Assembly: GCF_039536745.1 (NCBI RefSeq)
Contig: NZ_BAAAZE010000014.1
Coordinates: 186,001-250,000, forward strand
Source of the DNA: Actimicrobium antarcticum
Lineage (GTDB): Bacteria > Pseudomonadota > Gammaproteobacteria > Burkholderiales > Burkholderiaceae_D
Reading direction: 5' to 3'
DNA: 64,000 nucleotides
Numbering within the stretch: the stretch's first letter is position 1; every line of letters begins with the position of its first letter. Below, in pieces: positions 10,669 to 18,678 of the stretch. A program made the position numbers and the translations under genes. A model generated the notes under the pieces. That model saw only the letters and a list, made by a program, of their open reading frames with translations, was not told where the DNA came from and searched no databases.

Positions 10669-11412
10669 ATGAAAACACGTCAATTGCTAGCGGCTGCCAT
10701 CCTGGCCGCATTCTCCGTCGCGGCCACTGCGGGACCCACCTCCCCCACCACGTTCGACTTCTCGAACCTGAAATACAACGGTGGCAATGCCAGCTTCCTG
10801 CCCAATGAAGTCTTGAACACCGGTTACTGGAGATGCACCGGCGGCGACTTGTGCAGCTCCAATATCGATGCAAAAACCGCCCTTGGCGGCGACCTGAAAT
10901 ACACGCTCAATGGCATCACGGCAACGGCGACGGCCACGTATAACGGCGCGGTCGCCACCGTCATGCAGGATCACGAGGATGCCTACAATCCGAGCAAATA
11001 CATCGGTGCGGGCCTGGGCGTGTATCACAAGACGGGCGACACCAGCGACGACAACGTCACCTTCGGCGAGACCCTGAAACTGACGTTCTCCAAAGTGGTC
11101 ACGCTCAGCGGGATTTCACTGCGCTCCGACGGCCACAACACCACGTTTGATGCCAATTCCACTTTCGTCCTCAATGGCACGACCAAGCTCAAGCTGTCGC
11201 ACGACATTGGCAACCTGTCGATGACGGGCAAGGTATTCACATTTTCGTTCGACAACTCTCTGCGTGCCAATTCGACCAAGCTGAGCGGCGACCAGTTCTA
11301 TCTGGGCGGCGTGACGGTATCGGCAGTGCCGGAACCGGAAACCTACGCCATGATGCTGGCCGGACTCGGGCTGCTGGGATTTGCAGCGCGACGACGCAAA
11401 CCGGTGGCCTGA
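10669..11412 (+). CDS. PEP-CTERM sorting-signal protein
   Basis: The 247-residue secreted protein has a signal peptide (MKTRQLLAAAILAAFSVAATAG) and a C-terminal sorting tail: VPEPETYAMMLAGLGLLGFAARRRK, that is, the PEP motif, a hydrophobic helix and an Arg cluster recognised by exosortase EpsH/XrtA systems. The body is rich in Thr, Asn, Gly and Ser with beta-strand character and no catalytic motif. The start at ATG 10669 has an AAGG ribosome site at 10657-10660. Such proteins are usually linked to exopolysaccharide and surface layers. No exosortase gene is in the window. Confidence 0.9.
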   Translation: MKTRQLLAAAILAAFSVAATAGPTSPTTFDFSNLKYNGGNASFLPNEVLNTGYWRCTGGDLCSSNIDAKTALGGDLKYTLNGITATATATYNGAVATVMQDHEDAYNPSKYIGAGLGVYHKTGDTSDDNVTFGETLKLTFSKVVTLSGISLRSDGHNTTFDANSTFVLNGTTKLKLSHDIGNLSMTGKVFTFSFDNSLRANSTKLSGDQFYLGGVTVSAVPEPETYAMMLAGLGLLGFAARRRKPVA

Positions 11413-11435
11413 TCCCGCACTTCCTGCACCACTGA

Positions 11436-11476
11436 CCATGCCGCGCAGCCCCAGGGTTGCGCGGCATGGTGTCTTT
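11436..11476 (+). terminator. Probable terminator of the PEP-CTERM gene
   Basis: A perfect 12-bp stem (CCATGCCGCGCA paired with TGCGCGGCATGG) with a 10-base loop begins 23 bases after the stop codon. It is followed by TGTCTTT, a weak T tract. Confidence 0.6.
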
Positions 11477-11526
11477 GCCAGCTTGTCACCAACGCCACGC
11501 CACTGCACCTGCCTCGCTGCGGCATA

Positions 11527-12711
11527 ATGCAGGCCTCACCAGCACCCCTCTTTTCCTTCATGCAATCCACCGCCGTACCCGCACCAGCACGCACCCTGCT
11601 CAGCGAGCAAGTTGCGCTGCCGATCCTGTTCATCCTGCTGGGTTCACTGTTCGCCACCTGGGCGGCGCGTATTCCTGCCCTGCGCGATGCATTGCAGCTC
11701 AATGCAGCCGAGGTCGGACTGGTCTTGCTGTGCAGTGGCATCGGTGCGGTGCTGTCGTTTCCGCTGGCGTCGTGGCTGGTGTCGCGGCATGGCGCCCGGC
11801 GTGCGGCGCTGTGGTCCGGCATGCTGGCGCTGGCGCTGGTGCCGTGTCTGGCGCTGGCACCCCGCCAGGGCTGGCTGATGCTGGCGATGTTCGGCATGGG
11901 CGCGGGTGCGAGCTGCTTCGATGTCGCCATCAATGCCATCGGCGCCGAAGTCGAACGGGCCGCCGGACGCTCGATCATGTCGCTGCTGCATGCCTGGTTT
12001 TGCCTGGGTACGTTTGGCGGTGCGCTGCTGGGCAGCGCGATGGCCGGTTTGCAGGTCACGCCGTTGCTGCATTTCAGTGTGCTTTGTGGCGCGTTCGCGT
12101 TGCCGCTGTGGCTGAGTTACCGCGCCCTGCCGGCCGACCGGATCGATCCGGATCAGGAGCGCAAACATTTTATGCTGCCGCATGGCGCGCTGGTGACGCT
12201 CGGCCTGATCGCTTTTTGCGGTGCCATGATCGAAGGCTCGATCGGTGACTGGAGCGGCATCTATCTGACCGATCACCTCGGTGCTGCAGCGGGCGTGGCA
12301 CCGCTGGGCTTTGCGGTATTTTCGGGAGTGATGCTGCTGGCGCGACTGGTGGGCGATCCGCTCAAGGACCGCTTCGGTGCGCGTCCGATCCTGGTCGTCG
12401 GCGCGGCAATCGCCACCGCCGGCGTGGTGCTGGTGATCGCGGCACCGCAACTGGCGTTGGCCTTTGCCGGCTTTGCGTTGCTCGGGGTCGGCGTGGCAGC
12501 GGTGTTCCCGTTCATCTTCAGCGCCGCCGGCAAGGAAGGTCCGAACGCACTGGCCGGGGTCGCGACGATGGGCTATAGCGGCGGGCTGATCGGGCCGCCG
12601 GTGATCGGTTTTCTGGCGCATGGCATGGGCCTGCAGGTAGCGCTGGGGTTCATCGGGGTACTGACGTTGATGGTGATGCTGGCGGCCGGCAAGGCGCGGC
12701 TGCTGGATTGA
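11527..12711 (+). CDS. MFS transporter (YbjJ-like)
   Basis: The product of up to 394 residues is a 12-helix major facilitator. Helix 1 contains the LGSLFATWAARIPALRDALQLN pattern, and the loop between helices 2 and 3 has the basic SWLVSRHGARRAAL motif. A further MFS-type loop appears as DPLKDRFGARPIL between helices 8 and 9. The closest named relative I recognise is the YbjJ group of predicted sugar or drug transporters, but the substrate is unknown. ATG 11560 is an alternative start. The stop codon lies 12 bases before the dioxygenase start, suggesting one transcript. Confidence 0.85.
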   Translation: MQASPAPLFSFMQSTAVPAPARTLLSEQVALPILFILLGSLFATWAARIPALRDALQLNAAEVGLVLLCSGIGAVLSFPLASWLVSRHGARRAALWSGMLALALVPCLALAPRQGWLMLAMFGMGAGASCFDVAINAIGAEVERAAGRSIMSLLHAWFCLGTFGGALLGSAMAGLQVTPLLHFSVLCGAFALPLWLSYRALPADRIDPDQERKHFMLPHGALVTLGLIAFCGAMIEGSIGDWSGIYLTDHLGAAAGVAPLGFAVFSGVMLLARLVGDPLKDRFGARPILVVGAAIATAGVVLVIAAPQLALAFAGFALLGVGVAAVFPFIFSAAGKEGPNALAGVATMGYSGGLIGPPVIGFLAHGMGLQVALGFIGVLTLMVMLAAGKARLLD

Positions 12712-12722
12712 TTTTTTCGGGG

Positions 12723-13490
12723 ATGATGATGCTGAGTTCAACACAACTTGCCCAGTTCGGGCAGGACGGTTACCTGCTGCTGCGACAGCGTGTGCCGCTG
12801 GCGCAATGCGCGCAACTGCGCGAGGTCGTCGCGCAGCAATTGCAGGCGGCAGACGCGCCGCTGGAATACGAAACCGACGTCGGTTACGCCGGCGCCCCGG
12901 CCTCGCCGGATGCCCCGGGCGGTCGCACGGTGCGGCGCCTGCGCGGCGCCTGGAACCGGCATCCGCGCTTGCGGGAATGGGCGGCCGAACCGGCACTCGT
13001 GGCCACGCTGCAGCAGTTGTTCGGACAACCGGTCGTGCTGAATCTGGCGCATCACAATTGCGTGATGACCAAGCATCCCGAGTTCGGCACCGCCACCGGC
13101 TGGCATCGGGATATCCGCTACTGGTCGTTTGCCGACGCCAATCTGATCACGGCCTGGCTGGCACTCGGACCGGAATACCCCGGCAATGGCGGCTTGCAGG
13201 TCATCCCCGGTTCGCACCGCTGGCACATCACGCCGCAGCAACTCGACGACCTCGACTTCCTGCGCCCTGACCTGCCGGGCAATCAGGCTCTGATGGCACA
13301 AGGCATCTCGCTCACGCTGGCGGCAGGCGATGTGCTGCTGTTTCATAGCGGGCTGTTTCATGCGGCGGGTGCCAACCTGTCGGGCGAACAGAAATGGTCG
13401 GTGGTGTTTGCGTATCACGGACAGGACAATCTGCCGGTGCCGGGCTCGCGCTCGGCGGCTTCCGGGGAAGTCGCGCTGGAACAAAATTAA
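12723..13490 (+). CDS. Phytanoyl-CoA dioxygenase (PhyH) family protein
   Basis: The product of about 255 residues is a non-haem Fe(II)/2-oxoglutarate oxygenase. The metal triad is visible as HRD in TGWHRDIRYWS (His and Asp ligands) and the distal His in LFHSGLFHAAGAN. PGNGGLQVIPGSHRW is the hallmark of the PhyH fold. The enzyme would hydroxylate a small organic substrate, which the sequence does not reveal. Three consecutive ATG codons (12723-12731) could each be the start. It follows the MFS gene closely, so a transporter-plus-oxygenase unit is plausible. Confidence 0.85.
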   Translation: MMMLSSTQLAQFGQDGYLLLRQRVPLAQCAQLREVVAQQLQAADAPLEYETDVGYAGAPASPDAPGGRTVRRLRGAWNRHPRLREWAAEPALVATLQQLFGQPVVLNLAHHNCVMTKHPEFGTATGWHRDIRYWSFADANLITAWLALGPEYPGNGGLQVIPGSHRWHITPQQLDDLDFLRPDLPGNQALMAQGISLTLAAGDVLLFHSGLFHAAGANLSGEQKWSVVFAYHGQDNLPVPGSRSAASGEVALEQN

Positions 13491-13492
13491 AC

Positions 13493-13523
13493 GAAAAAAA
13501 ACCTCCGGCATGACGCCGGAGGC
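13493..13523 (-). terminator. Intrinsic terminator of the PRC-barrel gene
   Basis: On the minus strand an 8-bp GC stem (CCTCCGGC and GCCGGAGG, four-base loop) is followed directly by a run of eight T. It lies between the convergent dioxygenase and PRC-barrel genes and may serve both. Confidence 0.8.
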
Positions 13524-13574
13524 TGAAATCCACATCGTTAGATGCGGGCAGGGAAGTGGTGCAGCGCCGAGTGA

Positions 13575-13994
13575 TCAGCTACGCAGACTGGCGTCCGTCG
13601 ATGGCGCGCCGTAGTACGTTTCAATCTGATTGATCCAGCCTGGATCGGCCATGTCGGGCCATTCATCGTTGTCGAAACCGGGTGCGTTTTCCAGCTTTTC
13701 CTTGGTGGCATCCAGGATAAAGCGCTTGTTCACCGTGTCGAGCGTGAGGGCTTTCCATGGCACCGCAAAGAGTTTTTCGCCCATGCCCAGAAAACCACCG
13801 AATGACAGCACGGCATAGGCAACGTTACCGCTGCGCATGTCGAGCATGATTTCCTTGATGTCGCCGAGTTGTTCATCCTGACGGTTATAAACGTCTTCGC
13901 CCAGCAGCGTATCGGCGCCCATTAATTCGGGACCGGGGCCTTTGCCGGCGCTGTTGTCATACATGCCTAATGTGTCGCGATCTGTGTAGCTCAT
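13575..13994 (-). CDS. PRC-barrel domain protein
   Basis: The 139-residue protein has one PRC barrel: GADTLLGEDVYNRQDEQLGDIKEIMLDMRSGNVAYAVLSFGGFLGMGEKLFAVPWKAL, followed by a short acidic tail (NAPGFDNDEWPDM). There is no signal peptide. Related small proteins are often stress-associated in Burkholderiales, and the fold usually mediates protein or RNA contacts; its role here is unknown. A strong ribosome site (GGAGGAAAACACC before ATG 13994) supports the start, and the gene ends at a clear intrinsic terminator. Confidence 0.88.
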   Translation of the reverse strand: MSYTDRDTLGMYDNSAGKGPGPELMGADTLLGEDVYNRQDEQLGDIKEIMLDMRSGNVAYAVLSFGGFLGMGEKLFAVPWKALTLDTVNKRFILDATKEKLENAPGFDNDEWPDMADPGWINQIETYYGAPSTDASLRS

Positions 13995-14057
13995 GGTGTT
14001 TTCCTCCAGAAGAGGGCCAACGATAAGCTGCCCGGAGGGCCTGGTCTGTTAGATACC

Positions 14058-14095
14058 ACACACAAGCGCACACACAAGCGCACACACAAGAGCGC
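14058..14095. repeat. 12-bp tandem repeat
   Basis: Three copies of ACACACAAGCGC in a row, the last slightly altered, lie between the HD-GYP stop and the PRC-barrel start. It looks like a microsatellite; no function can be assigned. Confidence 0.7.
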
Positions 14096-14141
14096 ACCCA
14101 TTCCTGCCCGGAAATGGCCAATGCAGTCCCGCGCGATCAGA

Positions 14142-15458
14142 TCAGCGAGAAGGTTGCGGCAGCTTCTTGTGGGCATCGAAGTAATACGTCATCCGCTTGC
14201 GCGGACTGAGGTAGGCATGCACCTCTTTCGACAACTGCGCCGGTTTCAGGCTGGCCACCACATTCAGTGCAGGCTCGTGTTGCAGGTCGAGGATGGTGGC
14301 TTCATCCTTCGGCACGGCGGGGTCATAAATCAGCACCCAGGGCCGCAACGGCTTGGCCGAATTGACCGACACCACCATGCCCAGCGTGTCATCCGATAAC
14401 CGCACCACGGTGCCGGGCGGATAGATGCCCATGCAGCGGATAAACAGGTTCAATGGCGCAATATCGAACTGACCGCGCTGCTGCGTAAACATCTGCGACA
14501 GGGCTTCATGCGGGCTAAGCGACTCGGCCGGATTGTGCTGGTTGCACAGGTTATCGTAATCATTGACGATGGCCACCAGCCGCGCCAGTGGCGAAATCTG
14601 GTTGCCTTTCAGATGGGCCGGATAGCCGCTGCCGTCGACGTGTTCATGATGCTGTCTGACGATGTCCATGGCCTGTGCAGACAAGCCCAGCTTGGCCGCA
14701 ATCACTTCGCCATAGGCGCAGTGCTGTTCCAGCAAATTGCGCTCGGCGCGGTTGTAGGGCTCGGTCTTGTGCAGGATGCGATCGGGGATCTCGCTCTTGC
14801 CGATATCATGGAACACGCAGCCGATGCCGAGCTGGCGGATATCGCTGGCTTGCATGCCAACTTCCCTGGCCAGCAGCATGGCCAGCACCGACACATTCAG
14901 CGAATGGAAATACAGGTCTTCGCCGATGGTTTTGTCGTTCATCAGGTGGATCGCAATATCCTTGTGCGAGAGGATCGAGTCGAGCATCTGGCTGACCAGT
15001 TTTTCGGCCCCGGCGCGTGCTTCCTGCGGCCGCGAAAACAGGTTGTTGCCGATCTCCTTGAGCGTACCTGCGGCCTCCAGGAACCGGGCTTCGCATTCCG
15101 CCGTTTCGGCCCGCTGCTGGCGGATGCGTTCGCGGCGGGCTTGCCGCTCTGCGGCCTGTTGCACTTCTTCCGGCGTGGGCGCCGGCGGCGCCGGTGTGGC
15201 CACGACTGGTGCGACTACCTTGCCCGGCAACGGCGCGACGTCGGATTTTGCCGGATCGATGCGGATTTTTTTCAGGCCCAGCTTCTGGATCGCCTTGATC
15301 TGAGCGGCGTTTTTGATCTTGAAATTACTCAGCGGAAAATCATGCTCCAGCCAGTTCATGTCCAGGCACACGTACAGGCCGACGCACAGGCGGTCGGCGC
15401 CGATGTAGCTGGTTGCCGCCTGGCTGGTGTCCTTGCCGGTGTCCTGTTCGTCGTTCAT
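14142..15458 (-). CDS. HD-GYP c-di-GMP phosphodiesterase with DUF3391 domain
   Basis: The 438-residue cytosolic protein begins with a DUF3391 domain (about 18-72, containing VGLYVCLDMNWLEHDFPLSNFKI), then a Pro/Ala-rich linker and an Arg/Glu-rich helix, then HD-GYP. The metal-binding HD is at 217-218 in VFHDIGKSEIPDRILHK. The GYP signature is HHEHVDGSGYP at 270-280. All hallmark residues are present, so it should hydrolyse c-di-GMP. With the GGDEF protein at 3.7 kb and the hybrid at 44 kb it adds to a rich c-di-GMP network. The adjacent aminopeptidase gene is 30 bp upstream on the same strand. Confidence 0.92.
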   Translation of the reverse strand: MNDEQDTGKDTSQAATSYIGADRLCVGLYVCLDMNWLEHDFPLSNFKIKNAAQIKAIQKLGLKKIRIDPAKSDVAPLPGKVVAPVVATPAPPAPTPEEVQQAAERQARRERIRQQRAETAECEARFLEAAGTLKEIGNNLFSRPQEARAGAEKLVSQMLDSILSHKDIAIHLMNDKTIGEDLYFHSLNVSVLAMLLAREVGMQASDIRQLGIGCVFHDIGKSEIPDRILHKTEPYNRAERNLLEQHCAYGEVIAAKLGLSAQAMDIVRQHHEHVDGSGYPAHLKGNQISPLARLVAIVNDYDNLCNQHNPAESLSPHEALSQMFTQQRGQFDIAPLNLFIRCMGIYPPGTVVRLSDDTLGMVVSVNSAKPLRPWVLIYDPAVPKDEATILDLQHEPALNVVASLKPAQLSKEVHAYLSPRKRMTYYFDAHKKLPQPSR

Positions 15459-15488
15459 GGGTTCCTGACTAAGTGGCTGAATTGCCGG

Positions 15489-17321
15489 TCAAACCGGAGC
15501 GGCCTGCAGTACCTCGGTACGCTGTTCCAGCCAGGCCTGCGCCGCACCGCTCACATGCGGCAGCAAGCGTTCGCGCACGGTGGCGTGGTAGGCATTGAGC
15601 CAGGCCAGTTCATCGCTGCGCAGCAAAGCGAGGTCGAGGCAACGGCTGTCGATCGGGCACAGCGTCAGCGTCTCGAAGCGCAGGTACTCGCCGAACTCGG
15701 TGATCATCGCCGGCACATTGAGGACCAGGTTTTCCACCCGCACGCCCCACTTGCCCGGCCGGTAAATCCCCGGCTCGATCGAGGTGATCATGCCCGGCTC
15801 CATCGCGGTGTGCGGCTCCGGCATGGCCGAGGCAGCGATGACCTGCGGGCCTTCGTGCACATTCATGAAGTAACCCACGCCATGGCCCGTACCGTGACCG
15901 TAATCGATGCCGGCCGACCAGATCGGCGCACGTGCAATCGCATCCAGCATCGGCGAACGCGTGCCCCGCGGGAACTGGGTACTGCTCAGTGCAATCACGC
16001 CCTTGAGCACCAGCGTGACATCGCGCCGCTGCGCCGCTGACGGCTGGCCTATCGGCACGATGCGGGTGATATCGGTGGTGCCGCCGAGGTACTGGCCACC
16101 GGAGTCGATCAGCAGCAAGCCGTCGCCGGCGATGGTGGCATGAGCTGCCGGCGTGGCGTGGTAGTGCGGCATCGCGCCATTGGCATTGAAGCCGGCTATC
16201 GTGCCAAAGCTGGGGCACACGAAGCCGGGCCGGCGGGCTCGCGCAGCGGTGATGTTTTCATCGATCGTGAGTTCGGTCACCACCTCGGACCCGGACGCCA
16301 GCGCGGCATCCAGCCAGGCAAAAAATTCGCACAGCGCTGCGCCATCCTGCTCCATCGCCGCACGCACATGGGCCGCTTCGGCGTCGCTCTTGCGCGACTT
16401 GGCGAAGGTAGTCGGGTTGATCGCTTCGACCACCCGGATACCGGCGGGCACTGCCTGGCGCAAGCCGAGCGTGATGCGGCGCGGGTCCAGCAACAGCACC
16501 GCGTCAGCTGGCAACGCCGCCAGTGCATTGGCGGCATTCGCATACGGCGCCACATGCACGCCATCGGCTGCCAGCGCCGTCGTCACCTCCAGCGGCACCT
16601 TGCCTGCTGCCACGAACAGCGTGGCGTGGTGCAGGCCGACCAGCGCATGTGCGACAAAGATCGGGTTGTAGTTGACATCGGCGCCGCGCAGATTGAACAG
16701 GTAACCGATATCGTCCAGCGTCGACAGCACATGCCAGCCAGCGCCAGCGGCGTGCATCGCTGCCCGCAGCTCAGTCAGCTTGGTCGCGCGGGTCTTGGTG
16801 GCGTGCGGCGGCAGGTGTTCGTAGACCGGCGGCAGTGGCAACGACGGCCGCTCGGGCCAGACCTGATCCAGCAAATCGAGGTCGGTGCGCAGCACCACAC
16901 CGCGCGCCTGCAACGCTTGCTCCAGCATCCGCGCTCCCGCCAATCCCAGCACAGCCGCATCGGCGGCTACCACCTGACCCGCAGTCATGTGCTGCGCCAG
17001 CCAGTCGATGTGCTGCAGGCTGTTGCCGGCGGGGATTTTCATCAGGCCGATACCGGTACCGGCCAGCTCGGCTTCGGCTTGCGACCAGTAACGGCTATCG
17101 GCCCACAGACCGGCGAAATCGGCGGTCACGATCAGCGTACCGACCGAGCCCGTGAAACCGGACAGCCATTCGCGGCCCTTCCAGCGTTCGGGCAGGTATT
17201 CGGATAAATGGGGGTCGGAGGATGGCACCAGACAGGCGTCCAGTTGATGATGCTGCATAGCAGCGCGCAATGCGTTGATGCGTTGATGGATGACAGAGCG
17301 GGAGGCGTGCAAGGTTTCCAT
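15489..17321 (-). CDS. Xaa-Pro aminopeptidase (M24, aminopeptidase P family)
   Basis: The 610-residue enzyme has two creatinase-like N-terminal domains (the first containing DPHLSEYLPERWKGREWLSGFTGS and the WADSRYW motif) and a C-terminal M24 catalytic domain. Metal ligands are visible in LLLIDSGGQYLGGTTDITR (two Asp), GTGHGVGYFMNVHEGP (His) and TSIEPGIY plus GVRVENLV (two Glu). The long form with a C-terminal extension (LCPIDSRCLDLALL) matches the eukaryote-like aminopeptidase P group. It removes N-terminal residues preceding proline in the cytosol. I use ATG 17321; a TTG eight codons upstream is weaker. Confidence 0.92.
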   Translation of the reverse strand: METLHASRSVIHQRINALRAAMQHHQLDACLVPSSDPHLSEYLPERWKGREWLSGFTGSVGTLIVTADFAGLWADSRYWSQAEAELAGTGIGLMKIPAGNSLQHIDWLAQHMTAGQVVAADAAVLGLAGARMLEQALQARGVVLRTDLDLLDQVWPERPSLPLPPVYEHLPPHATKTRATKLTELRAAMHAAGAGWHVLSTLDDIGYLFNLRGADVNYNPIFVAHALVGLHHATLFVAAGKVPLEVTTALAADGVHVAPYANAANALAALPADAVLLLDPRRITLGLRQAVPAGIRVVEAINPTTFAKSRKSDAEAAHVRAAMEQDGAALCEFFAWLDAALASGSEVVTELTIDENITAARARRPGFVCPSFGTIAGFNANGAMPHYHATPAAHATIAGDGLLLIDSGGQYLGGTTDITRIVPIGQPSAAQRRDVTLVLKGVIALSSTQFPRGTRSPMLDAIARAPIWSAGIDYGHGTGHGVGYFMNVHEGPQVIAASAMPEPHTAMEPGMITSIEPGIYRPGKWGVRVENLVLNVPAMITEFGEYLRFETLTLCPIDSRCLDLALLRSDELAWLNAYHATVRERLLPHVSGAAQAWLEQRTEVLQAAPV

Positions 17322-17504
17322 GAGGCGAAGTCTGTGAATGGACAATGAACCATCATACAGAGGGCGCGTCGGGATTGCCTATCGTCAAGCGCGGGGGGTG
17401 TGGTTAGCGGGTGCGATCGGTGCGGGTGGCGCACCGACTTGGCTTGCATGTTGGCGTGTTGATCGCTGCGCTGGCAGGTAAAAATGAACAGAGTGGAGTT
17501 AGCA

Positions 17505-18413
17505 TTACTGACCGGGGTTTATGCCCGGCGTCGTGGCCGTATCGGTAACCTGGTTTTTTCTAAGAAACTCTTTGACCTCTTTGGCTCCTTGCACAAGAGC
17601 GTCACGCTGTGCGACAAGGGTCCGTATCCCATCTTTGAATTTTGCTTTTGATGCAGCTTCGCTATCGGAAGACTCGTTGTTCGGTTCCTCCGACGCATTT
17701 TCAAATTCTGGTGTTTCGTCAATCAGAACTTTTAATTTCCCAACAACATCATTGATTTCTGTAATCTGCGTTTCGAAGTCTTCTAGCATTTGCGATAACA
17801 TAACTGGATCCCTTTTTCTAATTGCGTTTTTAACTGAATTATTAATTTCAATTACGGCTGTATCTGACCCTCGTTCGCCAGATGACTCTCCATTACCAGA
17901 TGACTCAACGTCTTGCGGATCCATGAACTCTTTAACAAAATTGATGACTGAAAGTTCGTCCATACCTTCAAGTGCCGCAGCGATTGCGAATTCGCGTTTT
18001 AAAAAGCGTTTTTGATCGCCCACGGAGTAAAGTGGTTCATCCCTCGAAAATAATTGCGCTCTTCCTTCAATTGGAATGAGCTCTTCATCCGACCTTGGAG
18101 TCCATTCCTTATCGCTTTTAATCGAATAATTATTACTCACAAATTTCATCAAAACTGGATCGATCAGTTCAGCGTCTACCGTTTTTGCGTCCGCTTCCCC
18201 CGAGCTTTCATCGAGCCATTTTTCGATTACTCGTTTTAAATCATTCGCTGACTTTCCTTTGCGGTTCGCCTGGATATACATAGGCAGATTCTGTATCCCT
18301 TTACTCTGAGATGGAGGCATAATTAAGCCGGAAGAAGGCTCCTCATTTTCTATCGATTTGACAACAGAATTTGCACCTGGTCCTGAAGACGCCGGATTTG
18401 CTTTCCCCACCAT
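17505..18413 (-). CDS. Orphan AT-rich gene, acidic Ser/Glu-rich protein
   Basis: I do not recognise this 302-residue protein. It has no signal peptide or membrane helix. The first 50 residues are disordered-looking (8 Ser, many Pro, Asn and Gly). A helical region follows (KSANDLKRVIEKWLDESSG, EFAIAAALEGMDELSVINFVKEFMDP), then an acidic low-complexity linker (SSGNGESSGERGSD) and a C-terminal coiled-coil-like stretch (MLSQMLEDFETQITEINDVVGKLKVLID). ATG 18413 is set by a GAGGAG ribosome site six bases upstream. Base composition is far more AT-rich than the genes on either side, indicating acquisition by transfer. A secreted effector is one possibility, from composition only. Confidence 0.7.
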   Translation of the reverse strand: MVGKANPASSGPGANSVVKSIENEEPSSGLIMPPSQSKGIQNLPMYIQANRKGKSANDLKRVIEKWLDESSGEADAKTVDAELIDPVLMKFVSNNYSIKSDKEWTPRSDEELIPIEGRAQLFSRDEPLYSVGDQKRFLKREFAIAAALEGMDELSVINFVKEFMDPQDVESSGNGESSGERGSDTAVIEINNSVKNAIRKRDPVMLSQMLEDFETQITEINDVVGKLKVLIDETPEFENASEEPNNESSDSEAASKAKFKDGIRTLVAQRDALVQGAKEVKEFLRKNQVTDTATTPGINPGQ

Positions 18414-18678
18414 CAATCTCTCCTCGATACCGCAGAGCGGCCAATTTGATGTAATTCAACTCAGAAAATTCTACTTTACTATCTTAGAATTATTTATCAC
18501 ATTTTTTATTTCAGATTATAACTTCACCACAGGCGCTTGAAACTGCACTGAAACGCTTTCAACGACTATCTTCAAAAATTAATTCACACATAAGATACAT
18601 GGAGCGTTTTAATTATATTACTGCAAAAAAAGAAGGTATTTCTACTCACTTGAACGACGATGCACTTTTGAATAAGCT
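18414..18678. other. AT-rich gap between orphan genes
   Basis: About 265 bp with long A/T runs lie upstream of the smaller orphan gene and probably hold its promoter. I see no gene and no convincing terminator or Hrp-type box here. Confidence 0.4.

Noticed and set aside
11644..12996. A 450-codon minus-strand frame
   Set aside because: Opposite the MFS transporter and dioxygenase genes; the composition is typical of an antisense frame.
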